In this document: one piece after another, positions 24,734-37,401 of the stretch | Layout of the letters: every line of letters starts with the position of its first letter | How positions within the stretch are numbered: the stretch's first letter is position 1 | NCBI RefSeq assembly: GCF_026914265.1 | Contig: NC_069122.1 | Location: 38,305,473-38,369,472 of the forward strand | Direction of reading: 5' to 3' | Source of the DNA: Mya arenaria | Lineage: Eukaryota > Mollusca > Bivalvia > Myida > Myidae | Length of the DNA stretch: 64,000 bases | Program-made: the position numbers and the translations under genes | The notes under the pieces: generated by a model | Databases searched by the model: none | What the model was told of the DNA's origin: nothing | Seen by the model: the letters and a program-made list of their open reading frames with translations, nothing else

Positions 24734-25561
24734 ATGCATGTTAAGCAAGCGATCGCTTCGTACGAAGTTGAATGCGAAGATTTCTGCGACCGTTTTATTA
24801 ACGCTTTCGTACGTTATTACTCTTCAAAATGGAGAAGGATCGGACGAAAATGTAAACAAACCGTAGATGTGAGTATACTAAAAAAAATCGCAAATAGTGA
24901 TTTGATCTGCTTCGCTTTTCGAATAATCAAAATAGACATTTACTATTTATTTTGATAAATACAGTGGTTGGTAACGTTTTGTCGACTACGGTTGCTACGG
25001 CATGGTTTGACCCGTTTAAACAGCTGTTTCCTGTGTCACATTGCAATGTTGTCATGTTTATGACACATTTTGATACCAACTATATTCATTTCTTATCGCT
25101 TGTATTTTATAATTGTTATGGCGTTAACATGTTAAATAATCACATCCCAAAAGGTAAATGTACTATTACGTTCGTTAATTCTTTGTTCTATTCGATTGAA
25201 AACCCCGGAAGTACAAATTTAAGAAGGAGTTTAGTTAGCGAATATTATTTGAACTGTTTCCTTAAGGTATGTAAGTTTACACACTCAAATATGTTTTAAT
25301 ATACAATTCTATATACTAACCAGTATACAAATGATATTTGTCATTACAAATAGGTAGACCTATTGTCAATTACAGTATCCTCTTTGTTTGTTATTGATAT
25401 GATTTATTAAGTTTTTCATTGCAGGCAATCTTTTGAAAGAAAAGCTCAGTCATCTGAGATGCAGTGTTGAAGCACTGAAAAGCATTGGGTATGACTGTAT
25501 ATCTCAGCGTATGATTAAACCAACTATTGCAAAAACTATGCAAACAGTAATCGGGGAGTAG
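24734..25561 (+). CDS. Possible multi-exon gene of unknown family in the insertion
   Basis: Three exon-like pieces follow one another. About 24734-24868 reads MHVKQAIASYEVECEDFCDR onward to KCKQTVD before a GTGAGT donor. About 24965-25266 is open for some 100 codons, from a TACAG acceptor to a GTATGT donor. About 25428-25561 follows TTGCAG and reads NLLKEKLSHLRC, VEALKSIGYDC, then KTMQTVIGE and stop. Phases do not join cleanly at the borders I chose, so the model is not settled. No domain is recognised. An AATAAA follows at about 26121. It could be a captured host gene or an element gene. Confidence 0.3.
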
Positions 25562-25949
25562 GATTATTATTATATTTTTTAGTGTTATTAGACCCAGTCT
25601 TTCAAAAACAGATGCAATTGCCATTATAACATAGTATGAAATAAGAAAATACTTGCTACTGCTTCTTGCAAACTACCGATATTTTACCAATATATGTAAT
25701 CTTAATACAAAATATCACTGTCAAGGCAGGCATTTCATTTGAATATGAGAAATGGCTTTTAAAAAACAAATTTGTACTGTAATGTTTTTTTTATCTCTTA
25801 AGATAAATGTGTACTTTTACAAGAAATATTATCAAGAATTGTATTTGAAAAAAATGTTAGACCATTTCTTTTTTATTTTACTAACAACTTTCAGGTTTTA
25901 TGGATAATAGTAAAGATTATGTATCTTCTATTTTACAGGTGCCCATCAT

Positions 25950-27081
25950 AGAGTGTTTCTCTTTGCCTGCAATCAGGATACATCAACTGACCTTTGAACT
26001 GTGTTTTCCAACTTGGGATTCAAACACATGCCCTCTAGGGTAGGAGAAAGTCAGACAAACACCTGTGGCAATATCACTATACTTCTTCAAGTCTTGCTCT
26101 ATGAGTGATCATGATGTGAAATAAAACAAAATGCAGTCATCTTTTTGTTATATTAAATAAGTTTTGAATAAATAAAATAATTCAAACATTTTATTAATTC
26201 GTTATTTTGAAAAACAGTATGAATAAACATACATGTATACCAATAGACAAACAAATAATTGGCAAAGAATGGGCACAAAAATATAAGAATATTGAAGTTG
26301 GAGATTTATTGTTAATATTGATTTTAATGTGACAGAAAATGCCCCAATTTGCCAAAAAGCATTGAATATCAATTGACAATGCTTGGATTTACAAAATTCT
26401 GCCCAAATGAGTATAGATCTGTGAGTTGCTGTTTGGTATTTGTTCATAAAAGTCATGATATATAAGTCAAAGTTTAAAAAAAAATGTTGCAAACATAAAA
26501 CAGTGGAGGATCTGATGTTATGTTAAAATGATATACTTGTATAAGCTATTTAAACTGTATATGAGTAGATTCTTATGGAAATATGAGCTTTAAGTATTAC
26601 TTTATTCCAAAATGGTGACCTAGAAGGTTAAGGTCCTTGTATTGGTCAATGTTATATTGTTCACTTAACAGCTTGAGGTAAATGCAAGATATAATACAGT
26701 CAAGTTCAGAAACTTCTCAACAGTTATAATAATAAACCCTTCCTCTCAATATGATGTACATTTGTGGGAAGTTATATCAAATCCTTCAAAAGGTTAAAGA
26801 GACATGGAGCAGACACAATTTGTTACAGACGGACAGACAGACAACTAGAGCTAAAAGAATTAGTCTATTTCAGGAGGAGACATACTTAGCCAAATGGTTC
26901 TTGAGAAAAAGTCATTAAAAATAATTTATAAAAAGTACAATAAACAGGCAGTCATAAAAGTTAACATGAACCCTAACTAAGGCTTAGATGAGCTGGATGA
27001 AAAATGTCTAAAACAAAATAATTGAGAAGTTGCCGAAAATGTTACTGCTACATGTAAGAAATGAGCCAAGTATCAACAAGA
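25950..27081. other. Interior of the insertion, no feature recognised
   Basis: AT-rich DNA with only short frames on both strands. No repeat boundary or gene recognised. Confidence 0.4.
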
Positions 27082-28345
27082 GATGTTTGTCAAACATTAT
27101 GCCCCCACCTGAGCGCCATGTTGTCAGGATTATATGAACAATTGAATGAAATAAGCATGGACCGAAATGACAGCTGATTAGTCACTGACATTGGATGCCG
27201 TTGAGGCAGTTTTAAGGTTATGACCATTCAAAGTGTGAGGATAGAGTGTGTTATGACCATGACCTTTGACTGTATGACCTCAAAATCCATATGAGTCATC
27301 AGCTGGTCTACAAAAATCTAAATGTCAAGTTTGAGGGACATGGGTTCAGGCATTGACATGTTATCACACAGACAAGCTTTTTTCAATCAATGTCACTGTG
27401 ACCTTGACGTTTGACCCGATGACCCCTAAAATGAAAGGGACTCATCTACAGGCCAGACACAACTCCAAGTCAGGTTTGAGGGCCATGGGTACAGGCATTG
27501 TCAAGTTATCACTCGAAACATTTTCGCATTCAAGGTTACTGTGAACTTGACCTTTGACCCAATGACTCCTAAAATCAATAAGCATCATCTTCTTGTCAGG
27601 ACCAACTTCCATGTCAAGTTTGATGATCATAGGTTCAGGCATTGTTGAGATATCCCTGAGAGAGGATTTGTTAACTTTTTTGCATTAAAGGTTATTGTGA
27701 CCTTGACCTTGGCTTGATGACCCTCAAAGTCAAGCGGGGTCATCTACTGGTCAGGCCCAACCTTTAAGTCAAGTTTGATGGCCATTCAGACTGAATGGCA
27801 TGATTGGTCCAGGAATTGTCGAGTTTGCTTTCAAGATCACTTTGACCTTGACCTTTGACCCCTAAAATCAATAGGGGTCATCTACTGGTAAGGCCCAACC
27901 TCCGAGTCAAGTTTGAGGGCCATGGAAGCAGGCATTGTTGATTTATCACTTGGACAACATTTTACCATTCAAGGTCACTGTGACCTTGATCTTTGGCTCG
28001 ATGATCCCCAAAACCAATAGGGGTCATCTACTGGTGAGGCCCAACTTCCATATCAAGTTTGATGACGAGATGACGAAAGGTCTAGGCATTGTTCAGTTAT
28101 CACTCGGACAAGCTTTAAAAATAATTTACCATTCAAGGTCACTTTGACCTTGACCTTTGACCCGATGAGCCCTAAAATCATCTACTGGTCAGGCCCAACC
28201 TTCATGTCAAGTTTGATGACCATACGTCCAGGAATTGTTGAGCTATCACTCGGACAAGCTTTGGTTTACAGACGGTAGACGGTACCGACTGACCGACCGA
28301 CATGTGCAAAGCAATATACCCCTCTTCTTCGAAGGGGCGCATAAT
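27082..28345 (-). repeat. 146-bp-monomer element with palindromic AGGTCA sites, copy 2 (inverted)
   Basis: Starts GATGTTTGTCAAACATTATG and ends CTTCGAAGGGGCGCATAA, the same tips as 15771-17397 in opposite orientation. It contains repeated GTGACCTTGACCTTTGACC blocks and at least one perfect AGGTCACTGTGACCT palindrome (27972). Monomers are more diverged than in copy 1. It is nested inside the 6.9-kb insertion. Confidence 0.85.
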
Positions 28346-28799
28346 AAAAAATGTCTTATTATGCACAGCAGTTATTACATTGACAGAGACATTTTTTCTT
28401 TGAAGTATTTATAAATTGAGTCAGTAGCGGAGTCCTTGGATGACATAACAGTGTAGTATGTTGGTTATAATATTTGTTTCCTTTTTAAAAGATATGCCAG
28501 CATGTATAAAGATGGTCTCTTCTTCCTGTATAGAGTCAACATCAAAGTCCACAGTAAATAGATTCATGTGAGTTGCACGAAGACAGAATTTTCAAGTTTA
28601 AACAATTTACAATGTTGAATTGATGTAAATAGTTGCTCAGATCACAGCAAGGGTAAACTGAATCAAAATGAATCCATTGAAGGTGTTGAAGCAGTTTCTG
28701 TTTGAAGGCTGTTGAACTCAAGCACAATCCTTTGATATGAGATGGTGGCATAAACTGTTTCGTGAATTCTGTCCTTGAAAAGTCTTTGGTAGTCTCAAG

Positions 28800-30935
28800 T
28801 ATCACCTTGAAAAACAGTTAAGATAAATTTTGTAGAGATTGGAAAGTCTATTGCTCTTTCAGTAACTTTCATTCTAGGTTCTGAAGTATTTGTGACATGG
28901 CGCTGAGTCTCTGAAACGAAAAACAAAAATTATTTAAGAGCAAAAAAAACAATGATAAAAAAAATTGAGTACATATACAAAATATTTTAAATTTACACCT
29001 CTTAACAGTCACAGAATATTTCACAGAGCCACTTGTAAAATACTTATAATAAAACACCAGTTGTTTTCTCAGTTAAATAAAGGGCACAACTCAAAATCAC
29101 TTAAAGCCGGATTTATAGACCTAATAATTAGGACCTATACATCATATACAAATATAATACAATAAAATTAGTGTATTGTCTCTGACATGACAGACGGCTA
29201 TAATGATACCTTGAATTTGGTTCTTTGACAACAGACTTATCTGCTAGAAATCATTAAAAACCCTTTTTATTTCATTTGTTTTCTTAAAGGCTGCACTCTT
29301 ACAGATTAACAGTTTTAATAATATTTTATCTTTTGTCCAGGAATGAGCAAATTTTGTGTAAACATCTGAAAACCAGCGATACAAGAATGCTGACAAAAGA
29401 TTTTATCACAGTTTTTCATATTTCTGTCGCAAATTAATGTTTTTGAAAAATGCATAAAACATCAATTTTTGAAAATAAATATGAAAACTTGCAATGTGAT
29501 TTTTTCAGCAGTCTTATATCACTTGTTGCTATGCATTTTCACATGCAATGTTACATATATGCAGTATCCAGTGATGTGGATCATTCCATATATATGCTGC
29601 ACATCTTTAATATTATAATTATAGAATGTGCATCAAACTATAGGCATGATAAGCTTAAAAGTTTGTATTAAATTGAGATTTGGTAAAAAAAATGCTACAA
29701 ACTGACTGTAATACATACATAATGCACGATTCGCTCTTGTGGTGTATTTACTTATATCTTGCTTATAAATAACACGAGTAAACTGGAAATATGGAAATTT
29801 AGTTACCCATCCAGAAACCTGCAGTTCTGTGTAACAATCCGTCCCGCCTAGTTACCCGCATCTTGGATCCATGACAGGATCTGAAATAAAAAATGAATAA
29901 TCTATTTATTTATAAACAGGCTGTTTTCTTTCTGAAGCTTAAAATATGGTTGACATTTTTCTTTAAATGCAAGGTGGTTTCTGTTTTAATAAAGCCATTG
30001 CTTGAGCTCAAGTAGTCATCAGTCGTGGGGTTCAAGATCTGAACCTGTCCCACTTTTGCACCCAGGTTTACCGTACTAATATTATACCGTTCATGAGTGT
30101 GTCCCAGTACTAACCCACAAAGGTCAGATTGTTTGCAAATTAAGTTATCAGGAACAGTTTGTCGAGCTGGTTGAACAATTCAACTGCAAGCTTTAAGTTA
30201 TTTTAAGTTCTAAGGGCCTGTGAGCCAAGTTGATAGAGCACAAACTTGCAAACAGGGAGTCCCCAGTCCAAGTCCCATTACTAGCTGCAATGTTTTCAGA
30301 ACGGCAAGAAAATTGAAAAAAAAATGTAGTTTGGGACAAACAAGTCTCCCAACTGTGACCAACAGAGCTTATGCTTACCTTCTGGCTGCTCTGGATATTT
30401 AAAAAAAAATACTTTTTGACCCATCCCACCCCCGCATCCCCACCCCCATGCAACTTTTAAATTTATAAGCTTCAATGTTGACTTAGAATTTCTGAACACT
30501 ATTAGAGACATGATAATCTTGTAAATATTAGTCAAAGCAAGTTATTTAAAAATTATAAAAACTTTGACAGATGAAATGACAGATCAGTGTAAACACTGTC
30601 ATAAAATCAGTGTTTTTAGCTTGTTTGTTTTACCTAAAACACCGTAAAATTCAAATACCATGAGTCTAATGGTTGGATAGTATTTCAGTCTATATACCAG
30701 TGTTCTTATCACTGTATCACAACAAAACTCTTGAAATGCATCGAAATAAGAGCATTTTGTTTTTCAAAACATTTTGACAGTTGGCGCGAGGTTGCGTCCC
30801 CTGAAAATTTAGTCAAAACGGCGTCTTAACGATTTTGTTAATTTACTCACCGGGTTGCAGATTCCACAGAGTCGTCTTCTGTCTTGAAATTGGCAGTTGG
30901 TTTTGTTAAAATACGCCATAATAAATGAAAGATCG
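28800..30935 (-). CDS. Possible spliced minus-strand gene of unknown family
   Basis: Three exon-like segments on the minus strand have good splice sites. About 30849-30935 contains MAYFNKTNCQFQDRRRLCG and a GTGAGT donor. About 29810-29880 has a TTTATTTCAG acceptor and GTAACT donor. About 28800-28915 has a CGTTTCAG acceptor. The second and third join in matching phase (MRVTRRDGLLHRTAGFWMG continuing to ETQRHVTNTSEPRMKV), but the first does not extend that frame, so it may be a leader. A further open frame, 28542-28800, could be another exon. I recognise no domain. It runs convergent to the candidate at 24734. Confidence 0.25.
29284..29460. repeat. Remnant of the TTAAAGCTGCACTC MITE family
   Basis: TTAAAGGCTGCACTCTTACAG at the left matches the end of the MITE at 46151-46395, and an internal stretch around GATACAAGAATGCTGACAAAAG also matches in inverted sense. 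No matching right end is seen, so this is a fragment. Confidence 0.45.
30214..30430 (+). repeat. tRNA-derived SINE remnant
   Basis: GTGAGCCAAGTTGATAGAGCA resembles an A box (TAGCTCAGTTGGTAGAGC type) and AGTCCAAGTCCC about 30 bp later a degenerate B box, in the spacing of a tRNA head. A body without coding capacity follows. It lies inside the 6.9-kb insertion. Confidence 0.5.
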
Positions 30936-30974
30936 CCAATTTAGAATATTTCTGTTGTTGTGGCGGCCATTTTT

Positions 30975-31155
30975 TAGTCTACGAAGTTCGTACGCCACCC
31001 TAAGAGCTTTCGTAGAAATTTTCGTAGATCTACGAAGAAACAGGTGCTTGTTCGTACGAAATTCTTAATAAAACGGCTAAACAGCCTGAGATACATCGTA
31101 CAAAGTTCGTGAGCAAAACAGACTTCGTACGAAGTTTAATAAAACTGGCCCTTAT
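30975..31155. repeat. TTCGTACGAAG-rich transposon end
   Basis: Repeated self-complementary motifs (TTCGTACGAA, TTCGTAGATCTACGAA, CTTCGTACGAAG) followed by AATAAAACTGGCCC and TTA. The GGGCCAGT-type terminus beside a TTA is typical of PIF/Harbinger-like elements, so this is likely one end of such an element reading inwards; I could not find the partner end. Confidence 0.45.
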
Positions 31156-31499
31156 TCTAGTAAAGCTTGGAGTCCGGATTTATTCTAGCAAGTAATTTGG
31201 TTGGTGCCAAAAAAAGGGAAAAGTCCAATGTCATTAAATGTAACGATCAGCTAACGCAGGAAAAAATCAAGATAAAATAAATCATGCATTCTTAAGTAAT
31301 GTATTTTAAACATATCCTTTGTTCTTTAGAATTATAGGTTTATTGCATAATTATTAATGTTCTTGTAAGCTATTGAATATTACTGGTGTTTTAAGCACTC
31401 TTTCTTCGACCGAGACAGGCGGTAAATCGGTTTGTAACTTTTCAGCCGATTGCCCCTACTATGAACGCTGCCCTAAGCGGGCACCGTCCAAAAAATGAA

Positions 31500-32127
31500 A
31501 ACGAAGTTTATATGCTTCCATTTTTATTGATATTTTGTTTGTATTGTGCGACAAAATGAATATTAAAAAATCACTGTGTCAAATCAAACCTTAGTAACTT
31601 CACATGTTCTAAAAAAAATAGTCATAGCTTTGATACATGCAGAATGCTTTGAACATGTATATTTGTGAGTGAAAATATAGTTGCGTATTCCAGGAAATAG
31701 TATTTTCAACGTAAACTCCCATGCTACAGTTTTATGGTGACGATATCCACCATTATATTATCATATCAGTAAAAAGTTATTATGAAGAGCTGTTCAAATT
31801 GTCTATAAAATATTCACATTCATTCATCGGACGTTTGTGGTATTAATTGCATTTAGGGCTTTTGACACCAGAAAAGGCATTTTTTTTTATCTAAGACGTC
31901 AGCTAGAAACCACAGTTATTTTAGGGCGACCTTTTTTTTGGCATTTACCCTGTGCCATTAAACGGGGTTTATGTTTAAACTTTTGGCTACTGAGCTTGTT
32001 TCTGTAGATTTTCATATAAATATTCTTTACAACATAAGGACACCAGTTCCATTCTTTGCGTTTAAGATTATATTAGCCAATGAGGTTGTATTCTAAGTCA
32101 GTTAGATTACCTGAAGTAATAGCCTTA
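31500..32127. other. Resumed C1q-2 intron sequence
   Basis: Matches the introns upstream of the last C1q exon in copies 1, 3 and 4 (GTTTGTATTGTGCGACAAAA, TTCACATTCATTCATCGGAC). No exon found. Confidence 0.6.
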
Positions 32128-32185
32128 ATGATTAAGAACGGGCTCGTTCGCTACGCTCATTCCACCATTCTTAATCATTAATGCT
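32128..32185. repeat. Hairpin element replacing a C1q exon
   Basis: CTTAATGATTAAGAA and TTCTTAATCATTAATG form a near-perfect inverted repeat around a loop that includes GGGCTCGTTCGCTACGCTC. It occupies the position where the first C1q-domain exon sits in the other copies, with intron sequence matching on both sides. Confidence 0.6.
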
Positions 32186-33143
32186 GGAAATTTGTCAAAT
32201 TAGCAAACGTTTCTGAAAATTGACTAGTGACGCACTTTACGCCAAATGGAGAATTTGTGGGGTCAATACGATCCTAAATAATCGGTAGTAAAACCGTTCA
32301 CAAATGAACGAGGGCCGTTCTTTTCCTCTACGCTAGGGGATTATAATAAAGAATTTCATGAATATCATAATAAAAAAATCGTTCTATAAAAAAAAATGTT
32401 TTATCAATATATGACTTTAAATAATAAATGTCTTAATTTATACCAACCATGTCTGTGACTCGTTGCTCGGTTGTGGCGATGTGTATTACTCTCTGAATTA
32501 ACTTCGTCAAGCATAGGCAAAGCAGGTTTTTTTGTGATCACATGAGTCTTGTGGAGATGGTTGTCATCCGGTGTTGTTGAACTTAATAGCGACCATCGCG
32601 TAATGATCAGATTGACATCTCTTTGGAGTTTGGCTAAGGACTGTCCTCTGGCTGTCAAATTTCCGCGTTGCTTTACTTCTATACACAGAAATCAACAAAT
32701 AATCATATTATTTCTGACTGTGTATATGAGATTTCACTGTTTGAAATTACTCACCCGATAAAATGAAATTAAGATATAGGTCTTAAGTTATACTTGCTTT
32801 ACTGCGAATGATAATTTGGGTGTGTTATTAAAGGGTACGTAAGAAAGAATATACTAAGCGTTTTAATGTCAATGTCCTTATTTAGAATTTGTTTAGACTT
32901 AAATTCGTGATTTAATAAAAAAAAACTTGAAAACACTTGTATAATCGTTGACATATCCTGTAAAACTTTCTATATTTTCGATTCTCTTTATATGTCCTTA
33001 TGTGAAATAACAGAAAATGTTAAACGCAACACATCCCACAAATCTGGCCTTTTGTGTAAATGGTCCTGCCTTTAAAGTAGGAGGATATGACAATCATTCT
33101 AAAATTGTAATGCCATTGCTAATCACTCATTTTAAACTAATAT

Positions 33144-33420
33144 CTAAAGAGACACTTTTATTCAAAATCAATACATACACATGTAAAACAAACATACATT
33201 ATGACTGATAAATCTTTAACTACTTACTAAATAATGCATTTATGGAAAATATTAGTAACTTATAACAAGATTGTAACCATGTATTTAATAGCAGAAAGCG
33301 CAAAAATATTAAATGATTGGTGAATGCTAAAATATTAACTATGGTCTACTATAGTCTCATAAGGTAGAAATACCGTGTTTTATGCTCTTTTCGTTCAAAT
33401 TAAACTCGGTACCCTTCATA
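33144..33420 (-). mobile_element. MITE-A copy, inverted and truncated
   Basis: GACACTTTTATTCAAAATC at the left is the complement of the MITE-A right end, and the body (CAGAAAGCGCAAAAATATTAA) matches. The other end is missing. Confidence 0.65.
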
Positions 33421-33660
33421 AGAACCATAGCGCATAACCTGATTTCCCGCGTTCCCGCCTCGTAAAATGCCGACAATCGCCACAGTCCACTAAAGAAAAA
33501 AAGCAAATGACTGCTCCGTCCTGAATGCATATATGTGCGGTAAACAAACCAATGACATAACGGAAATCTTTGCATACACTGGGAGTTATGACACAACTAG
33601 TATTAATAATGACTGTTTATCGTCATTTCACATCCTGATATATTTGCTTTACTAGCTAAT

Positions 33661-35930
33661 ATGATTACCAAAATAACGAAATTATCTGCTCAACAAGCAA
33701 CCGACTCTGTCCTCATAAAATCTAATCAGACTGATAGGGTGCAGATAGATATTAAGGATAGAGCATTAAATGGTATCTTTAGAATCGTGCTAGCGAGAAT
33801 ACCGGAAACCACCGCTGACTCGAAAATCAACAAGCTCAAGACAGATGTAAAACGGCTTGATTCGTCAATAACAACCGTAAACCAACGGCCAGAGGATAAA
33901 GCCTCTTCCGACATTAAAAATTCGGCTGACCCTCGGCTGACATTGAGGTAAGTGATACTATAAATGCAGCACTCGTACATGAAACTCTTGAAAAGTTCAT
34001 AGCAATTCACCGACGACGAAATGTTTCCTATTTGATTTCAAATATTGACTGTGATGACCTGGAATAAGATATAGACTAGAGCCAATCATAGATGCCATAT
34101 TTTGGTCGGACGGAGTTACCTACCGGAAATGGATGTTGAAGGAGAAGTGGGGGATCAGCGCCAGTCGTCACTCAATTTCTCTAGACGATACATCGTGACA
34201 GACGACACGGTTCGCCCCTATTTAAATAGTGGGGCCATATTACGAGTATGAAAACGACAGTGGAACCGACACTGGAAAGGGTGGTCGGTACCATAGTGAC
34301 AACAAACACTGAACAGTTTTGGACCAGTGCAGCGAAAGTAGGGAACAAGAAGATAATGGGACCCTTCCGGTGGCGATCATCGGTCATAGGAAGCCTGGGA
34401 AGAAATAAAATATTTAGATACAAAATTAACCTTTTGCGTTACTGATGTTTAAACATTCCGATTAATTATAGTATACCCATAAATATAGCAATAATAATTA
34501 AAAGGCCCGTATTATTTGTTTACATTATAATTATAATATTAAAGCTGTTATGTTGGAACTGTCATGGTATTATGTCGTCCGCCTATCCGTTATCTCAAAT
34601 GTTAGAATACTATGATATTGATATTTTCTTAATAACTGAACATAAGTTATTACAACGATCTATGTTTTTATTTCTATTCTATACATCAAACTTATCATTC
34701 ATTTGCCATTGCTGATACTATTACGAGTCAGTATGGTACCATAAAATGTGGTAGATCTGGTGTAGCGGTTATGTATAAAAATTCATTATCATATTGCATA
34801 GAACCAATTGAAAATATTTCTAACGATAAATTTAAGTGTTCAAATGCATCAATTCTATACACATTTTGTATATACTTACGAGCTTGTAATGATTTAGATT
34901 ATTATCAAAACATATTAGGAAGCGTTAATTTGCCATTATATCCAAGTGGGAAGTGTTATTGTTGCTGGGGACTATGGTCAGTTTCTATAAGACGGCGATC
35001 GAGGAAGCGGCAAATCAAGACTTCTCACAATTATCATAATTAAAAACATTTTAGTATCAGCGCAACAGTTCTGTACTCAATGTGACGCTTATACGTGTGT
35101 GCCAAAGTAATCTATACTGGACTATACATGTATAGATCTAACATTACGAGAACAGGTTAAACAATTCAAAATAATTGACAGTGATAAAATAATGATCATG
35201 CAATTTAACAAAGCCTAGAATTCATGAAATTAATGGTTAAAAAGCTTGTATAGCCTGGAATAAAAAGACAAGAATCCAAAGGCCGCGCACACCCTAGTAC
35301 GTCTAAGAAGGATCTGCATGGCGGTGTGTAGGCCTCAAGGAAATGAATCCGGTACTTATACAATAAATTTCTTGATAAATTAACACGTACAGTGGAATTA
35401 CATAATAGGCACTTCTGGAAAACCATTAAGCGAAAAAAGTGGCGAGCGAATACAGATGTGCAGTGAATAGTTAGTTGATAGTGTTTAGTATACTAGTGAT
35501 ATTGATGAAAACAGGTTCCAAAAATATTTTGAAACTGTTTTCGACCAAAATTATTCACTATTAAAAGAAGATACAAAGATCATGAAGTGTGTGAATGACA
35601 ATACACCAGATCCATCACTTGTTGTTGATAGTGGACTGATTGAAATTGAAGAAGCTATGAAAACGTTGAAGAAACAGAAATCATCTGCAATTGACGATAT
35701 ATATCCAACGAGCATATCATTTATGGAGGATCGAAAATTCAAGAAGCACTTAATAAATTATTATTTCTGTGTTACACAGTGAAAGAGAATTAGAGAAATG
35801 GAATACCAGCATTATAAGTTCAATATACAAAGGAAAGGTAAAAGGAAAAAACAATCCGTTACAGACCCGTCTCTCTGAACCCATGTTTCTGCAAAATATA
35901 TGAACGGGTTTTATTGTGGGATACATTGTA
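33661..35930 (+). mobile_element. Degenerate LINE retrotransposon
   Basis: Pieces of a non-LTR element in order. At 33661-33951 is a Lys/Asp-rich coiled-coil-like frame (possible ORF1). At about 34550-35040 are endonuclease-like segments: DIDIFLITEHKL, then CGRSGVAVMYKNSLSYCIEP. At 35582-35780 is the region before the reverse transcriptase (IEEAMKTLKKQKSSAIDD). At about 35855-35915 the remnant of a YRPVSLNPCFCKIYERVL motif sits in a different frame. Frames change several times, so it is dead. CR1/L2-like is a guess from motif style. It lies between C1q-2 and IFI44-like #3. Confidence 0.7.
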
Positions 35931-36299
35931 CTGCAATAGGCAACTTATACTTCTGATGATTCTAAATTCTGTAGAAATAATCCATCAAAAAAGGATTTAC
36001 CTCTGTCGGGTAACTAGGTAATTATAATTATTTTAGAATAATACCATTGATTGGCTATGGGGTAGGGCCAAAGTTCCCGTACTTTGATTTCTTGACTGTG
36101 GGTTGGAGCGGGCTGATGGAGAATCTGTACCTGGCCCTTTTTGGGTTCAAATAAAATAGCTTGGTTTACACTCACGGCCAGTTTAGGCGCTGCTTCTGAC
36201 CTTTAAAACGGAATTAACATGTTTAAATGTAATATGACGTCCGGCATAATCATCTGTAATTCAAAGCAAATATCATTTCAACAGGTCTAACAAGTTTTA

Positions 36300-37124
36300 G
36301 GGCAGAATTCAGAACAATCACTCTCACTCACACTCAATGAGTTAAACCTCTGTAATCACATAACGGTTGAGATATTTTCGAGTAAAAGGTATATCCGTAT
36401 TCCAAGGTGAGACTCAAGTGTTTTGCGTGAGTGGGACATTTGTGAGTGCTCGGCTAGGCCACTTGAACGACTCACGAGGATAGGTTGTGAATACGAATTG
36501 AATGAGTGTGAGTGATAAAAGTACATAACAAGTAGAAAAGATGAAATATATCAGATATTTGGAACAAATAAGGGACATCCTCGTTCCCAGACAATTTTTA
36601 AGAGACCGTGATAATCATTGAAGTACATGTACTTCAATAATGTGGCCTTCTATAAAAAAAAATCAAAAGGATGCGACAATCATATATTTGTTTTGTTTCG
36701 TAATGATTTTGATGATAATTCAATGTTTTTTATTCGTACATTAACATAGCGGCCTTAAATTGTTTCTACTTAAAGCATTTTTATATGAGTTTTTTCTTAA
36801 ACATTACTAAAATAATTGTTTTCCTATGCAAAGAGTCGATCAAGCAGTCTAGCGGCCTAGCGGCGTGCAATTATACAGCAGTCCTAAAAAGGGGGGAACT
36901 GCTGATATTCGCTAAAGGGTGTTGATTTATGAATAGAAACATTTAATTTATCATTGTTTTAGACAAGAACGCATGCAAAATGCTTTGGAATGGGAAACAA
37001 TTTTAGGCCGCTAGTCACATGAGGCAGCTAGGCCGCCAGGTCGCTAACTTTACGCCGCTAGGCCATTTCAGAGCGTGGTCAGGGTATTGATATGTATTTT
37101 CTAGCCTACATTCAGTTATCATCA

Positions 37125-37190
<66 letters not shown>

Positions 37191-37329
37191 TACCATCATC
37201 ATCATCAGCAGCAGCACCACCACCACCACCACCATCATCATAATCAGCAGCAACAACAGCAGCAGCAGAAACACCACCACCACCATATCATCATCATCAT
37301 TATTATCATTATTTTTTATGATTATTATA

Positions 37330-37401
<72 letters not shown>

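Larger units (their letters stand above)
24574..31488. mobile_element. 6.9-kb composite insertion in the C1q-2 intron
   Basis: Comparison with C1q-3 and C1q-4 shows intron sequence stopping at about 24573 and resuming at about 31489. Near the edges GGACGGTG (left, about 24597) faces CACCGTCC (right, about 31485), a possible short inverted end. Inside are possible exons on both strands, the 146-bp tandem element, a MITE remnant, a tRNA-derived SINE and a tract rich in TTCGTACGAAG motifs near 30980-31152 ending AAACTGGCCC-TTA. It is probably nested rather than one element; the family of the outermost unit is unknown. Confidence 0.65.
24213..32660 (-). pseudogene. C1q-domain gene copy 2, broken and split by a 6.9-kb insertion
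   Basis: The terminal C1q exon (24213-24569, minus strand) encodes the MFTFVIGQRDANHYMWAE block and DEVWVDATHNG. A 4-bp TTAA insertion at 24301-24304 then shifts frame and replaces the normal C-terminus. Its TAG acceptor remains, but DNA of unrelated origin begins 4 bp further on (24574) and runs to about 31488, where the normal C1q intron resumes. The preceding C1q exon expected near 32085-32140 is absent; the gap holds a hairpin at 32128-32185. A degraded match to the coiled-coil/His-rich exon remains at about 32440-32660. No signal-peptide exon is seen. Confidence 0.8.

Noticed and set aside
24258-24866. 202-residue plus-strand frame
   Set aside because: Its first 100 codons are antisense to the C1q-2 last exon and the rest crosses the insertion breakpoint; similar antisense frames appear opposite every C1q copy.
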